Shown here: in pieces, positions 7,884 to 15,258 of the stretch
Layout of the letters: every line of letters starts with the position of its first letter
Position numbering within the stretch: the first letter of the stretch is position 1
Assembly (NCBI GenBank): GCA_030432295.1
Contig: JAUIHI010000017.1
Coordinates: 62,001-126,000, forward strand
DNA: 64,000 nt
From: Anaerolineae bacterium
GTDB lineage: Bacteria; Chloroflexota; Anaerolineae; Caldilineales; Caldilineaceae
Reading direction: 5' to 3'
Notes under the pieces: generated by a model
Database searches by the model: none
Told to the model about the DNA's origin: nothing
The model's input: only the letters and a program-made list of their open reading frames with translations
Position numbers and translations under genes: made by a program

Positions 7884-8150
7884 CTATCCCCCCAGCGGGG
7901 TGAGAGACTCCGTGTAGCTCCGCCCCGGCGCTTCCCCTTCGATGTAGGCGTTCAAATTCCCCGCCCGCATCTCCAACACACCGTTCGTCCCGATGAAGAG
8001 GGCCATCCCCAGCACCCCCCCACCGGCTGCCTTTTCCCGCCGGGCAGAGCGGGCCAGGGCCTGGCCCAACTCCTCGGCTACATCCGGGTTTTTGGATGCG
8101 TAGTAGTCGGCAAAGTTGTTCATCACCTGGCGGCGTTCGTCGTTTTGCAT
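7884..8150 (-). CDS. Phage hypothetical protein (88 aa)
   Basis: ATG 8150 has AGGAGAC upstream. The sequence has an N-terminal polar helix (ERRQVMNNFADYYASKNPDV), a basic stretch (ARSARREKAAGGG) and a compact hydrophobic part (VLGMALFIGTNGVLEMRAGNL). It is followed by its own terminator. The role is unknown. Confidence 0.65.
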   Translation of the reverse strand: MQNDERRQVMNNFADYYASKNPDVAEELGQALARSARREKAAGGGVLGMALFIGTNGVLEMRAGNLNAYIEGEAPGRSYTESLTPLGG

Positions 8151-8172
8151 GGTTGTCTCCTGTGGATGGTAA

Positions 8173-8204
8173 GGGCGGGGGTAAATCAGAATTCGCCCCC
8201 GCCC
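8173..8204. repeat. GC-rich hairpin without a T tract
   Basis: GGGCGGGGG (8173-8181) is perfectly complementary to CCCCCGCCC (8196-8204), with a 14-nt loop. It lies between the genes at 8251 and 8150 and has no T run on either strand. It could be an mRNA-end or processing hairpin. Confidence 0.5.
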
Positions 8205-8250
8205 CTGGATTGTAGTGGCTCAGGCCGTGGCGGGCAATCCCGCCAATTGC

Positions 8251-8655
8251 CTACTCTGGCAAGCCTTGCACAGCCGGGGCCTGCTCGCCTTTGGGGATGC
8301 GCAGCACCTGGCTATAGCTGCCGTCGGGGTTCTTCACGCTGAACCACACGTCGCCCTGTTTCTCCCGGCGCATGGCCTGGCGGTCGCCCACCAGAATCCA
8401 CGTCGGCAGCCCGGCATCGTCTACCGTCGGGCTGCACGGATAGCCGCAGAAGGTCGGGCCGCTGGTCAGTTCCCGCACACCGGGCAGGCTGGGCTGGGCG
8501 TCGGCAAAGCCCCAGCCCCGGCCCACCAGCCAGCCGCCCAGTTTCTCGGCCCGTTCCAGCAGTTCCCGCACTTCGTCGCCGTTGTCATCCGGCGACACGC
8601 TCAAATCGAAAGGATGCCCCTGGGGGGTCGTCAGTCGCAATGTTACTGTTGCCAT
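8251..8655 (-). CDS. Phage hypothetical protein (134 aa)
   Basis: MATVTLRLTTPQGHPFDLSV opens a beta-rich N-terminus, followed by a helix (GDEVRELLERAEKLGGWLV). A central CGYPC pair could bind metal or form a disulfide, and the C-terminus is beta-rich (DVWFSVKNPDGSYSQVLRI). The 5' end overlaps the 53-aa gene upstream by 13 bp. The role is not recognised. It is adjacent to the SWIM protein and so belongs to the early part of the left operon. Confidence 0.65.
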   Translation of the reverse strand: MATVTLRLTTPQGHPFDLSVSPDDNGDEVRELLERAEKLGGWLVGRGWGFADAQPSLPGVRELTSGPTFCGYPCSPTVDDAGLPTWILVGDRQAMRREKQGDVWFSVKNPDGSYSQVLRIPKGEQAPAVQGLPE

Positions 8656-8804
8656 CGTTCCATCTCCTCGGCTATATCAGCCTCGCAAAGCGCTGCCAGC
8701 GCCGCCGTTATCTCTTCGTCCGAAAATCCGTTCCCACGCATCACGTAGATGGTGAGGTCCACTTTCTCCAGCAGGGCCGGGCTGGGCCGGGTCTCTATGC
8801 CCAT
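8643..8804 (-). CDS. Small phage protein (53 aa)
   Basis: ATG 8804 lies inside the end of the SWIM gene (stop 8795), and its stop lies inside the start of the next gene. The product MGIETRPSPALLEKVDLTIY continues with VMRGNGFSDEEITAALAALC and looks like a small helical protein with a UBA/HTH-like pattern. The overlaps at both ends and absence of rare residues support coding. Function unknown. Confidence 0.6.
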   Translation of the reverse strand: MGIETRPSPALLEKVDLTIYVMRGNGFSDEEITAALAALCEADIAEEMERWQQ

Positions 8805-9508
8805 AGGTCACCGTCCTCGTCCCGGTTCAGTTCCTTCTCCACAAACAGCGCCTCGCCCTGGGGCTGGGGCCAGTCCACCGCCACCGGCTTGGGCGTTACC
8901 TCCCAGACGTGCAGCCCGCCGTGGCTGGGGTACTGCTTGGAGAGTTCCCACCCGGCCCCGTCCATCGCTTCATAAAATCCGGCCTGGGTGATGCTCACTT
9001 CCACCCGCTCGGCCAGGTTGACCCGCTCGGCCCCGTCGTCAATCCGGTAGGCGGTCACAAAATCCCGTTGGGTCTGGCCCTGGTCCCCGGTCCATTCCTC
9101 CCGGATGTAGAGCTTGACCGCCACTTCTGCCCCGCTCAGGATGTGGGCAATCAGCCCGGCAGCCGTGGCCGGTGCGGTGATCCCCGCCTTCAGCGAGTAC
9201 ATGGCCGCCAGCATGTGTTTGCAGAGCTTCTGCCCGGCAGGGCTGGCCGGTGCGCGCTGGTCGCCACAGTCGCACATCCCCCGTTTGATGCTCACGTTGT
9301 ACGGGCGGGGCGTGCCATCGGGCAGGGTGGCCGAGCCATAGACCGCCCAGCGGTCCCGGCCCTGGCTGTCGTTGTCCAGCCGTTGCACCTTGCCGGTCAG
9401 CAGCAACTCGGCTGCCTTGACCGCCCGCTCTCCGGTCTGGGGAAAGCGGGCAATGGCGGAATCAATGAAGGGGGAAATGGCGTTGCGGGTGAGGGTGGCA
9501 GTGGTCAT
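8795..9508 (-). CDS. SWIM zinc-finger protein
   Basis: This 237-aa protein carries CDCGDQ and, 17 residues on, LCKHMLA, matching the CxC...CxH SWIM zinc finger. It is flanked by a strand-rich N-terminal part (VYGSATLPDGTPRPYNVSI). SWIM domains bind DNA or protein partners, and are found in transposase- and recombination-associated proteins. The C-terminal half is beta-rich and unassigned. It starts just downstream of the first gene of this operon, whose stop is at 9510. A single-stranded-DNA or recombination role for the phage is possible but not shown. Confidence 0.75.
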   Translation of the reverse strand: MTTATLTRNAISPFIDSAIARFPQTGERAVKAAELLLTGKVQRLDNDSQGRDRWAVYGSATLPDGTPRPYNVSIKRGMCDCGDQRAPASPAGQKLCKHMLAAMYSLKAGITAPATAAGLIAHILSGAEVAVKLYIREEWTGDQGQTQRDFVTAYRIDDGAERVNLAERVEVSITQAGFYEAMDGAGWELSKQYPSHGGLHVWEVTPKPVAVDWPQPQGEALFVEKELNRDEDGDLWA

Positions 9509-9509
9509 C

Positions 9510-9812
9510 TTAGGCCACCTCTTCCATCTCGTGCCCGGAGTACCAGGGAGACGCCATCTCGATAAACAGGCTCACATCCGCGGCCAGGGGCAGCCCCTCG
9601 GCGTCGGCGGTTCGCAGCGCAGAGGCCGCGGCATCGTCGAAGCTGGCGAACGATTGCCGGCTGTATGTGCCCAGCTTGCCGCCCGTGCGGTTGATACGCC
9701 AGATGAACGTACCGTCCGGGTCCTGATCCACAGAGACCCAGGCCACCGGCTGGCTGTTCCATTTGACGGATTGGGGATTGACAACTACGGGGCTTTCGTG
9801 TACAGTTTGCAT
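9510..9812 (-). CDS. First gene of the left phage operon, hypothetical (100 aa)
   Basis: ATG 9812 has AGAAAGGAA upstream and lies about 100 bp after a strong minus-strand promoter (9942-9914). The product has a WVSVDQDPDGTFIWRINRTG beta-hairpin region and an acidic alanine-rich helix (FDDAAASALRTADAEG). No known family was recognised. As the promoter-proximal gene next to the regulator region, an early or regulatory function is plausible. Confidence 0.65.
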   Translation of the reverse strand: MQTVHESPVVVNPQSVKWNSQPVAWVSVDQDPDGTFIWRINRTGGKLGTYSRQSFASFDDAAASALRTADAEGLPLAADVSLFIEMASPWYSGHEMEEVA

Positions 9813-9849
9813 CGAAGATTCCTTTCTGACTGAAGGGCTGATTCACGAT

Positions 9850-9894
9850 AGAGACCCGGTTCACTTTCCACGGTGGGGCCGGGTCTCTTTTTTT
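9850..9894 (+). terminator. Terminator-like hairpin in the leader of the left operon
   Basis: AGAGACCCGG (9850-9859) pairs with CCGGGTCTCT (9879-9888) and is followed on the plus strand by seven T. It faces against the left operon, so it would stop plus-strand transcripts entering the regulator region. In the minus-strand mRNA the same DNA forms a 5' leader hairpin. Confidence 0.6.
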
Positions 9895-9913
9895 GTTGCC
9901 CTTCTATATATAG

Positions 9914-9942
9914 ATTTTACCCTATTTCTTTAGGATTGTCAA
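9914..9942 (-). promoter_or_regulatory. Sigma-70-type promoter for the left operon
   Basis: On the minus strand TTGACA (9942-9937) and TAAAAT (9919-9914) are separated by exactly 17 bp, in an AT-rich stretch that contrasts with the GC-rich genes around it. It drives the operon beginning at 9812. Confidence 0.75.
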
Positions 9943-9995
9943 GGTACTTAGGTGCTAATTTTAGACGAATTTTCTAAACAAGTAGGCGAAATGTA

Positions 9996-10025
9996 TTGAC
10001 AAGACGGCTCATTAGGGTGTATCCT
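9996..10025 (+). promoter_or_regulatory. Promoter for the phage regulator
   Basis: TTGACA (9996-10001) and TATCCT (10020-10025) are 18 bp apart. The predicted start point lies about 30 bp before the ATG at 10066. Together with the opposing promoter at 9914-9942 it forms a divergent control region, 53 bp apart, like a phage lysis/lysogeny switch. Confidence 0.6.
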
Positions 10026-10065
10026 GTAGGCAATGCAAATCAGTCAGACGAGGAGGGAATCTGTG

Positions 10066-10302
10066 ATGAAGTGGAAACTAAGCGAACTTCAGGGCCGGGT
10101 CCAGGCAAAGACCGGGCAAAATGTGACGTATGAGGACATGATGACCGCAACCGGACTATCAAAGCAGACCATCACAAATCTAAGGATGGACCGGGCCAAA
10201 CAGGTCGGCGTTCCTACTATGGAAAAGCTCCTGGACTTCTTCAGCCAGCGCCTGGGCGAACCGCTCACCACGTCCGACCTGTTGGAGTACCGGCCCGAAT
10301 GA
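10066..10302 (+). CDS. Cro/XRE-type helix-turn-helix regulator
   Basis: A 78-aa single-domain HTH protein: LSELQGRVQAKTGQNVTYED (helix 1), then MTATGLSKQTITNLRM (the HTH recognition region), then PTMEKLLDFFSQRL. ATG 10066 is chosen over ATG 10033 because GAGGAGGG lies 8 nt upstream, and the promoter would leave the earlier ATG almost leaderless. It is the only regulator in the prophage and lies in the divergent promoter region, so it probably represses the left operon. Its operators have not been identified. Confidence 0.82.
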   Translation: MKWKLSELQGRVQAKTGQNVTYEDMMTATGLSKQTITNLRMDRAKQVGVPTMEKLLDFFSQRLGEPLTTSDLLEYRPE

Positions 10303-10312
10303 CACCCGACCC

Positions 10313-10340
10313 ATTCCGCATTCCGCATTCCGCAATCCGC
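10313..10340. repeat. Four tandem 7-bp repeats before a small gene
   Basis: Three copies of ATTCCGC are followed by AATCCGC between the regulator stop and ATG 10348. The repeats replace any recognisable ribosome-binding site for the next gene. Confidence 0.8.
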
Positions 10341-10347
10341 AATCAAA

Positions 10348-10554
10348 ATGTCCGACTACCAGCGCGTCCGCGCCATCCTAACCGCAGAGCAGCGCCGCCG
10401 GAAAGCAGCCTACCGCTACCGCCCCTACGAGCGCGCCCCGGCGATGGCAGAGATCGCCGACGCCCTGGCCGCCCTGGACCGGATGCGCCGGGCGGCTGAA
10501 TGGAACGGCGTGGGCAAAGCCGCGGCCCGGTTCTGGCAGGACAAGTTCGACTGA
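10348..10554 (+). CDS. Small basic phage protein (68 aa)
   Basis: Directly downstream of the regulator, it reads MSDYQRVRAILTAEQRRRKA ... MAEIADALAALDRMRRAAEW. It is rich in Arg and Ala and predicted helical, ending in KFD just before a strong terminator. There is no Shine-Dalgarno sequence, so it may be translated by read-through reinitiation. The function is unknown. Confidence 0.55.
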   Translation: MSDYQRVRAILTAEQRRRKAAYRYRPYERAPAMAEIADALAALDRMRRAAEWNGVGKAAARFWQDKFD

Positions 10555-10560
10555 AAGACA

Positions 10561-10593
10561 AAAGTCCGACTTCTGGCAGAAGTCGGACTTTTT
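10561..10593 (+). terminator. Strong bidirectional terminator
   Basis: AAGTCCGACTT (10562-10572) and AAGTCGGACTT (10580-10590) form a perfect stem with a 7-nt loop. TTTTT follows on the plus strand and TTTTGTC on the minus strand. It ends the regulator unit and the right-hand minus operon, which converge here. Confidence 0.88.
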
Positions 10594-10620
10594 AGAACCC
10601 ATGTGCTACACTACAACGCA

Positions 10621-10655
10621 AGACGCCCGGCCTGCTGACGACAGGCCGGGCGTCT
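10621..10655. repeat. Perfect 14-bp hairpin between convergent units
   Basis: AGACGCCCGGCCTG (10621-10634) pairs with CAGGCCGGGCGTCT (10642-10655). There is no T run. It lies 70 bp past the last gene of the minus operon and 30 bp before a possible plus-strand 52-codon ORF (10686-10844). Confidence 0.7.
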
Positions 10656-10726
10656 CTTCGTCCCCAATCAAAAAGGAGTTTACCAATGCACCTCTCCAGG
10701 CGCATTGCCAGTATAGCACGGGCGTT

Positions 10727-10954
10727 CTACGCCGTCAACGGCAGCGCCATCTGCCCGCCCGTGCCCACACCTACCACCACCAGCACACCCCGCAACCATC
10801 GCCCGTGGCAATCGTCGCAGGCCCGCAGGCCCAGGGGCGTGTGACGCACACTCCACACCAGCACCTGTTTCGAGCGGGGCCGGGCCTGGCCGTCCACCGG
10901 CAACACCCCGCCGCAGACCTCGCAGCGGTCGGGGAGGGGGTTAGGGGTTTTCAT
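10727..10954 (-). CDS. Small zinc-ribbon protein (75 aa)
   Basis: ATG 10954 overlaps the parB stop as ATGA. Two CxxC pairs (CEVCGG near residue 11 and CDDCHG near residue 47) form a zinc ribbon. The tail is hydrophobic (LRGVLVVVGVGTGG). It is the last gene of the Rep-FtsK-ParAB operon. No specific family was recognised. Confidence 0.65.
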   Translation of the reverse strand: MKTPNPLPDRCEVCGGVLPVDGQARPRSKQVLVWSVRHTPLGLRACDDCHGRWLRGVLVVVGVGTGGQMALPLTA

Positions 10955-11856
10955 CGTGCGCCTCCGATCTTGTCCTCTGGTCTCTTCTGCTCTACGATTG
11001 CCCGCAATGTCGTTGCCCGGACAATAATCTCGTGCAAATCCTGGCCTATGCCGTAATCGTCGGCGGTCTCTTGCGGTCGCTCGTCCAGAGCAAGGATCAC
11101 GGATGACAGTCGGGTGTGCAATAGTTGCAGCCGGGTGATTTCGCCAATTCGGGCGGTAGTCGTCAGTGGCGGGCCGGATTCCTCGACATCCCCCGCGGCC
11201 AGATTGCGGGCGCAGCAGGCCCCAACCCCCGCGGCGATGGCTGCTGGGTCGGTCAACTCCCGGCCACACTTCCCACAGCGGCCCGTGGGCTTGGCAGGCG
11301 GGGCTGACGTGGCTGACTTGCCGATGTTGGCGGTTTGCATCGTCGCCGTCGTTCCGTGTTTGGTGGTGTAAGTGCGCTCAGCGGCTTCACTGTCATTCGA
11401 TGACAGTGACCGGCGCAGAGTGCTCACCAAGTTGTTGCTCACCTGGGCCACCCGTGCGATCTCCCGGTCACTCCACTTCCCCCACTCCTCATCCCGCAAC
11501 AGGGTTAGCACCGCGTTGCGTTTGTCCTCGTTTGTCCGCCGTAGCCCGTGGCTGGCGTTGCTCCCCACCGCACACAGCACAGCATCCCGCCGCGTGCCCT
11601 GGCGGATGTCCGCCATAATCGAATTGTCGTACTCAGACTGTTTGTAGGCGGCCAGCCGGTGGAATCCATCGGCCAGCCAATAATGCTCGCCGTCGTAGTA
11701 GACGATCACCGGCGGAAAGACAGCCCCGCCGACCAGTGCCTCGGCATACTCGTCCACAGTCTCTTCGTTGATGCGCAGCCGGGCCTGGGTTCCCCCGTCC
11801 GTGCGGATAGACGCAACCGGCAGGCTGTTTGGCCCGCGCAAAATATCAAGCGCCAT
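10951..11856 (-). CDS. parB: ParB-like nuclease-fold (ParB/Srx) protein
   Basis: 301 aa. The N-terminal ParB/sulfiredoxin fold is shown by LPVASIRTDGGTQARLRINE, FPPVIVYYDG and LADGFHRLAAYK. A helix-turn-helix follows (WSDREIARVAQVSNNLVSTL). The C-terminal part has a CGKCGRELTD ... CCA zinc motif and a helical tail. It overlaps the parA stop by 1 bp (TGATG). In plasmids and phages this protein binds the centromere-like parS site and, with ParA, keeps extrachromosomal copies segregated. Here it may also act as a regulator. The extra zinc motif is unusual for classical ParB. Confidence 0.82.
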   Translation of the reverse strand: MALDILRGPNSLPVASIRTDGGTQARLRINEETVDEYAEALVGGAVFPPVIVYYDGEHYWLADGFHRLAAYKQSEYDNSIMADIRQGTRRDAVLCAVGSNASHGLRRTNEDKRNAVLTLLRDEEWGKWSDREIARVAQVSNNLVSTLRRSLSSNDSEAAERTYTTKHGTTATMQTANIGKSATSAPPAKPTGRCGKCGRELTDPAAIAAGVGACCARNLAAGDVEESGPPLTTTARIGEITRLQLLHTRLSSVILALDERPQETADDYGIGQDLHEIIVRATTLRAIVEQKRPEDKIGGAR

Positions 11857-12602
11857 CAGCCCACCCCCTCCACCGCCCCGGCCAGCCGCTGGGCCAGGGG
11901 CACATAGGCCGCCAACAACTCAGCCCCGGCCCCGGCCCCGTTGCGCCGGGGAATCACCACCACCGCCCCTTCTTCCTTCAGATTCGCCAGCCCGTCCGCG
12001 TGCTGGTTCGTGCGCCCGTCCACCTTCGTGGCGACGTACTCCCGGCGGATGTTGCGCCCACGGGCCGCTTCCACCTGGCCCAACACATCCGCCACCTGCA
12101 CCAGCCCGGCAATTGCCAACGGCTCCGGCTCGCAGGGGATAATCACCCCGTCGGCTGCCATCAGCGCGTTGATGGGCAAGATGTCCGTATCCGGCGGGCA
12201 GTCGATCAGGATGATGTCCCACCGGCTGCCGTCCGCCTCAATCGCCTTGCCCAGGGCTTCCAGCCGCCCGAAGTGGAGCCGTTCCAGCCCCGCGGCCACG
12301 TTGGACAAATCCAGAGAGGCGGGCACGAAGTCGTAGCCGTATTCGGTCGTCAGCGCGGCCTGGCTCAGGGTGGCCGTGGGCGCAACCGACCCGCCCAACA
12401 CAGAGCCGATGGTCAGGATGTGGCCGTTGCGCCCGCTGCGCAGGGGCGACGCCAGCTTGGTCAGCCCGTGCTGGGGGTCCAGGTCGATACAGAGCACCCG
12501 CCAGCCCAGGGCCGCCAGGTTGATCGCCGTGTTGTGGGTGGTGGTCGTCTTGCCCACCCCGCCCTTGCCGTGGTAGACGGCGTGGATTGTTGGTCGGTTC
12601 AT
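11856..12602 (-). CDS. parA: ParA-family partition ATPase
   Basis: 248 aa from ATG 12602, which has AAGGAG 8 nt upstream. The longer frame to 12689 overlaps the neighbour without need. The deviant Walker A KGGVGKTTTT lies near residue 11, switch/Walker A' at LCIDLDPQHGLT, and Walker B at IILIDCPPDTD. ATP-dependent ParA dimers bind DNA nonspecifically and are stimulated by ParB, here encoded immediately downstream. The pair implies that the element can persist as a plasmid-like replicon. Confidence 0.92.
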   Translation of the reverse strand: MNRPTIHAVYHGKGGVGKTTTTHNTAINLAALGWRVLCIDLDPQHGLTKLASPLRSGRNGHILTIGSVLGGSVAPTATLSQAALTTEYGYDFVPASLDLSNVAAGLERLHFGRLEALGKAIEADGSRWDIILIDCPPDTDILPINALMAADGVIIPCEPEPLAIAGLVQVADVLGQVEAARGRNIRREYVATKVDGRTNQHADGLANLKEEGAVVVIPRRNGAGAGAELLAAYVPLAQRLAGAVEGVG

Positions 12603-12859
12603 CGGTTGGTCTCCTTTTTGATTCGGTATTCCGCCCGGAGGGTCGGACCCTCCGGGTCTCCGTACATCTCCTGGTTGTAGCCTGCCCAATACCCATCCTC
12701 GGCCAGCCGTTTCAACCTGGCCCGGCGTGCGTCGTCTCGCCCTGCACGCCGGGCCGCTGCCTCCACATCCAACACCCGGCCCACCAGCCAGATGCCCAGG
12801 GCCACCAGCACCAGCCCCAGGGCGATGCCGGAGAATAGTTCAGTCAGCGGAATTTCCAT
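12599..12859 (-). CDS. Small membrane-anchored protein (86 aa)
   Basis: It has one N-terminal transmembrane span (LFSGIALGLVLVALGIWLVG), then a very charged cytoplasmic helix (AAARRAGRDDARRARLKRL) and a polar tail. The stop overlaps the parA start as ATGA. The position between the FtsK-like ATPase and ParA hints at a membrane link for DNA movement, but no family was recognised. Confidence 0.6.
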   Translation of the reverse strand: MEIPLTELFSGIALGLVLVALGIWLVGRVLDVEAAARRAGRDDARRARLKRLAEDGYWAGYNQEMYGDPEGPTLRAEYRIKKETNR

Positions 12860-13046
12860 CGTCGGCCTCCGTCGCTACATACCGCACCCCGTCCACCGTC
12901 ACCCACGCCCCGGCCATCTCGCCCGGTGCGCCAATCCAACACTCAGTCGCCTGGGCAGGCGGGGCATTGCACCCCACCCGCCCGTCGTCGCCGCTGCCCA
13001 GCAGGAAGGCCAGGGCCAGCAGCCGGAACAATTCGATTGGCGTCAT
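12840..13046 (-). CDS. Small exported or membrane protein (68 aa)
   Basis: ATG 13046 has AGGAG upstream and lies 3 bp after the ftsK-like stop. MTPIELFRLLALAFLLGSG could be a signal peptide or short anchor. A cysteine pair (VGCNAPP, TECWIG) follows in a probably extracytoplasmic region. The gene overlaps the next by 20 bp. The role is unknown. Confidence 0.55.
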   Translation of the reverse strand: MTPIELFRLLALAFLLGSGDDGRVGCNAPPAQATECWIGAPGEMAGAWVTVDGVRYVATEADDGNSAD

Positions 13047-13049
13047 AGC

Positions 13050-14801
13050 TCATTTCTCCTTTGGCTCTGGATAGCTGACCACACCGGAGCGCACCAACTG
13101 CTCGAACGCCTCCCGGTCTGCCTCGTTGGTCAGGTCCATCGAATCGGTAGGCAGTTTGTAGTTTTTGCCTTTGGGGTGGTGGGCGTGCCACAAGTCGTGG
13201 GCGTAGCTCTTGGCGATGCCCAGCGCGTCTTTCAACTCCGTCTGGTTGCAATCCGGGAACGCCTTCACAAAGGCCACCGCCGCCCGCTGGTAGTCCGTGG
13301 GGCCGCTCGGTTCGGTCGGTTCGGAGACGGCTGGGGAGGGGGGGGCTACCTCTGGTACGAACCCCTCCGAACCGCCGAACGAACCGGCTACCGAACCGCT
13401 CACCGAACCGCCCACCCATCCGTCTGCGTCCACCGCCGGGGCTGGCGTGGCTGGCCCAGCCGAGACCGGAACCGCCACCCCGTTGATGACCCGTCGGCTG
13501 CTACTGTTGGCGGGCAACTGGCGCAGGATGGCGGGCACGGCGGCGCTGGCGTCGAAGCTGCTGTACTCTACCCCCCGCACCAGGAAGCGGCCCACCGGCG
13601 GCAACTTCCCGGCCCCGTACTCTTCGACCTTGCTTCCCTGGCCAGGCCCTAACTGAAAGACAGTCTTGAATTTGGTTCCGCCCAGGACGGCGTTTGACCA
13701 ATTCTCCGGGTACTGGTCCACAAAAGCCATGTGAACCCGATGCTTGCGCCCACGCTGAAGGATGGTGTCGAGCATTACATCCACGGCGTCGGCGTCGTTT
13801 CGGCTGCGCGTTTTGAGGTGGCGGTAAGTGTCCCCGTATTCTTCCCAGACAACCAGGACCGGGCGCGGGTTGGTGGTGGTGGCCCGTTGTTCGTAGAGAT
13901 TGTAAATTGCCTCTACCTGGCCGGGGAATGCGCTGGGGTCGGTTTCGTGCAGTTCCACGGCCCCCTCGAAGAGGTTCCACCCCGCTCCGCCGTCGGGCGG
14001 TGGGCGGTTGCCGTCCGGGTTGATAACCACGACTTTCCAGCCGGAACGAATAGCATTAAGAACAACCCCAAAAGCAATAGAGGTCGTTTTGCCTGTGCCA
14101 GAAGCACCTATGACGCCTATGCTAAAGTGGCGGGCTGGCTCAAAGACCGCCAGTTCCCCGCCGTCCCCCTGGCCCACAATCCAGCGCTCACCGGTGGATT
14201 TCGACAGCGCGTCGGTCAGGGAGAGCCGGGCCACCGGCACCGCGGGCGGCGCGGGCAGGGCCGGGTCCTGGCCGATCACCCGCACGTCTTTGGGCCGATA
14301 GTTGCCTTCCAGCCATTTGGCCGTCGCCACGTTGGGGATGCCGCTTTTGCCCATCCCAAACGCACCCCGGCCCCGCACCAGCGCATCGTCCCCCGGCTGC
14401 ATGGTCATCAGCGAGCGGGTGGTCTGCACGGACTGGGCATAGGCCAGTTGGCGGTCTGGGCCGATGGGGGATTCGTACTCGTGGACGCCGTAACGGGGGT
14501 TGGCGTGGACGATGCCGCTGGTCGATTTGTTCATGTCGATGTAGATTTTTCCGCCCTGCTCGTCGTCCATTTCGATCAGCGAAAAGCTGCCGTCCACAGG
14601 CCGCCGCCGCCGGTCACTGTCCGACCGCCAGCGGGTGATCCCGATGAACGAGAGCACCGCCAGCCCTGTGCCTCCAACGAAAACCCCAACCACCTTGAAC
14701 GCATAGAGCACAGCATCCAGCGCCAAGTAGACAAAGAGCGGGATCGCCACTGCCAGCCCCGCCATCAGGCCAAACAGCAGCAAGTTGCCGATTTTCTGCA
14801 T
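13050..14801 (-). CDS. FtsK/HerA-like DNA translocase ATPase
   Basis: 583 aa. Two hydrophobic spans lie near residues 6-28 and 32-55, followed by a soluble region. Walker A is GASGTGKTTS near residue 234 and Walker B is PVLVVWEEYGDT near 321, in an FtsK/HerA-like ATPase domain. A Gly/Ser/Pro linker (about 455-500) leads to a C-terminal winged-helix-like domain (FPDCNQTELKDALGIAKSYA). Such proteins move double-stranded DNA, as in actinomycete-type conjugative elements. A phage copy could help segregate or transfer DNA. It starts just after a hypothetical gene, with a TGATATG junction. Confidence 0.82.
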   Translation of the reverse strand: MQKIGNLLLFGLMAGLAVAIPLFVYLALDAVLYAFKVVGVFVGGTGLAVLSFIGITRWRSDSDRRRRPVDGSFSLIEMDDEQGGKIYIDMNKSTSGIVHANPRYGVHEYESPIGPDRQLAYAQSVQTTRSLMTMQPGDDALVRGRGAFGMGKSGIPNVATAKWLEGNYRPKDVRVIGQDPALPAPPAVPVARLSLTDALSKSTGERWIVGQGDGGELAVFEPARHFSIGVIGASGTGKTTSIAFGVVLNAIRSGWKVVVINPDGNRPPPDGGAGWNLFEGAVELHETDPSAFPGQVEAIYNLYEQRATTTNPRPVLVVWEEYGDTYRHLKTRSRNDADAVDVMLDTILQRGRKHRVHMAFVDQYPENWSNAVLGGTKFKTVFQLGPGQGSKVEEYGAGKLPPVGRFLVRGVEYSSFDASAAVPAILRQLPANSSSRRVINGVAVPVSAGPATPAPAVDADGWVGGSVSGSVAGSFGGSEGFVPEVAPPSPAVSEPTEPSGPTDYQRAAVAFVKAFPDCNQTELKDALGIAKSYAHDLWHAHHPKGKNYKLPTDSMDLTNEADREAFEQLVRSGVVSYPEPKEK

Positions 14802-14802
14802 A

Positions 14803-15120
14803 TCAGCCCCCCGCCAACCGCAAGCCCTCGGCGGTCAGCCGGTAGGAGACGGGTCCACCCTTCGTCTCGTCTATCCGGTAGACGCCATCCTCGAAATCCC
14901 AAACCCAGCCGCTGCGTTCCATCAGGTACACCTGGGCGGCGCTCGCTGGCATCTTCGCCAATGGGTTTTCCCGGCGCAATTCGGCCAGGTCCATATCGAG
15001 CAGCACAATATCGGCCTGCTCATCAGCGGGCAGTCTGGTCGCCGCTTCTGCTGCCGTGCGGGGCGGAATGTGCAACACCGGGCGGTCTGCGGTCTGTGGT
15101 CTGCGGTCTGTCGCTTGCAT
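14803..15120 (-). CDS. Phage hypothetical protein (105 aa)
   Basis: ATG 15120 has AGGAGA 8 nt upstream. The N-terminus (MQATDRRPQTADRP) is encoded by near-perfect GGTCTGC heptamers. The remainder contains an acidic LLDMDLAELRRENPLAKMP segment and a winged-helix-like C-terminus (AQVYLMERSGWVWDFEDGVY, then YRLTAEGLRLA). It may be a small DNA-binding accessory of the ATPase downstream. No family name is supported. The 138 bp upstream hold two GC hairpins but no gene. Confidence 0.6.
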   Translation of the reverse strand: MQATDRRPQTADRPVLHIPPRTAAEAATRLPADEQADIVLLDMDLAELRRENPLAKMPASAAQVYLMERSGWVWDFEDGVYRIDETKGGPVSYRLTAEGLRLAGG

Positions 15121-15258
15121 GGAATAATTCTCCTGTGTTGGTTGCGGAGATGCGCCAGGGGCTGGGCTGTGCTATCCTATGCCCAGCCCCCGCCGTCTCC
15201 TGTGTTCGGTTGGGGGTCAGGGCCGGGGGCTGCGGGATGTGCAGCGCCCCGGCCCGGT

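Noticed and set aside
15155-15253. Terminator after the methylase gene
   Set aside because: Two GC-rich hairpins are present but neither is followed by a T run on the minus strand, so I do not call them terminators.
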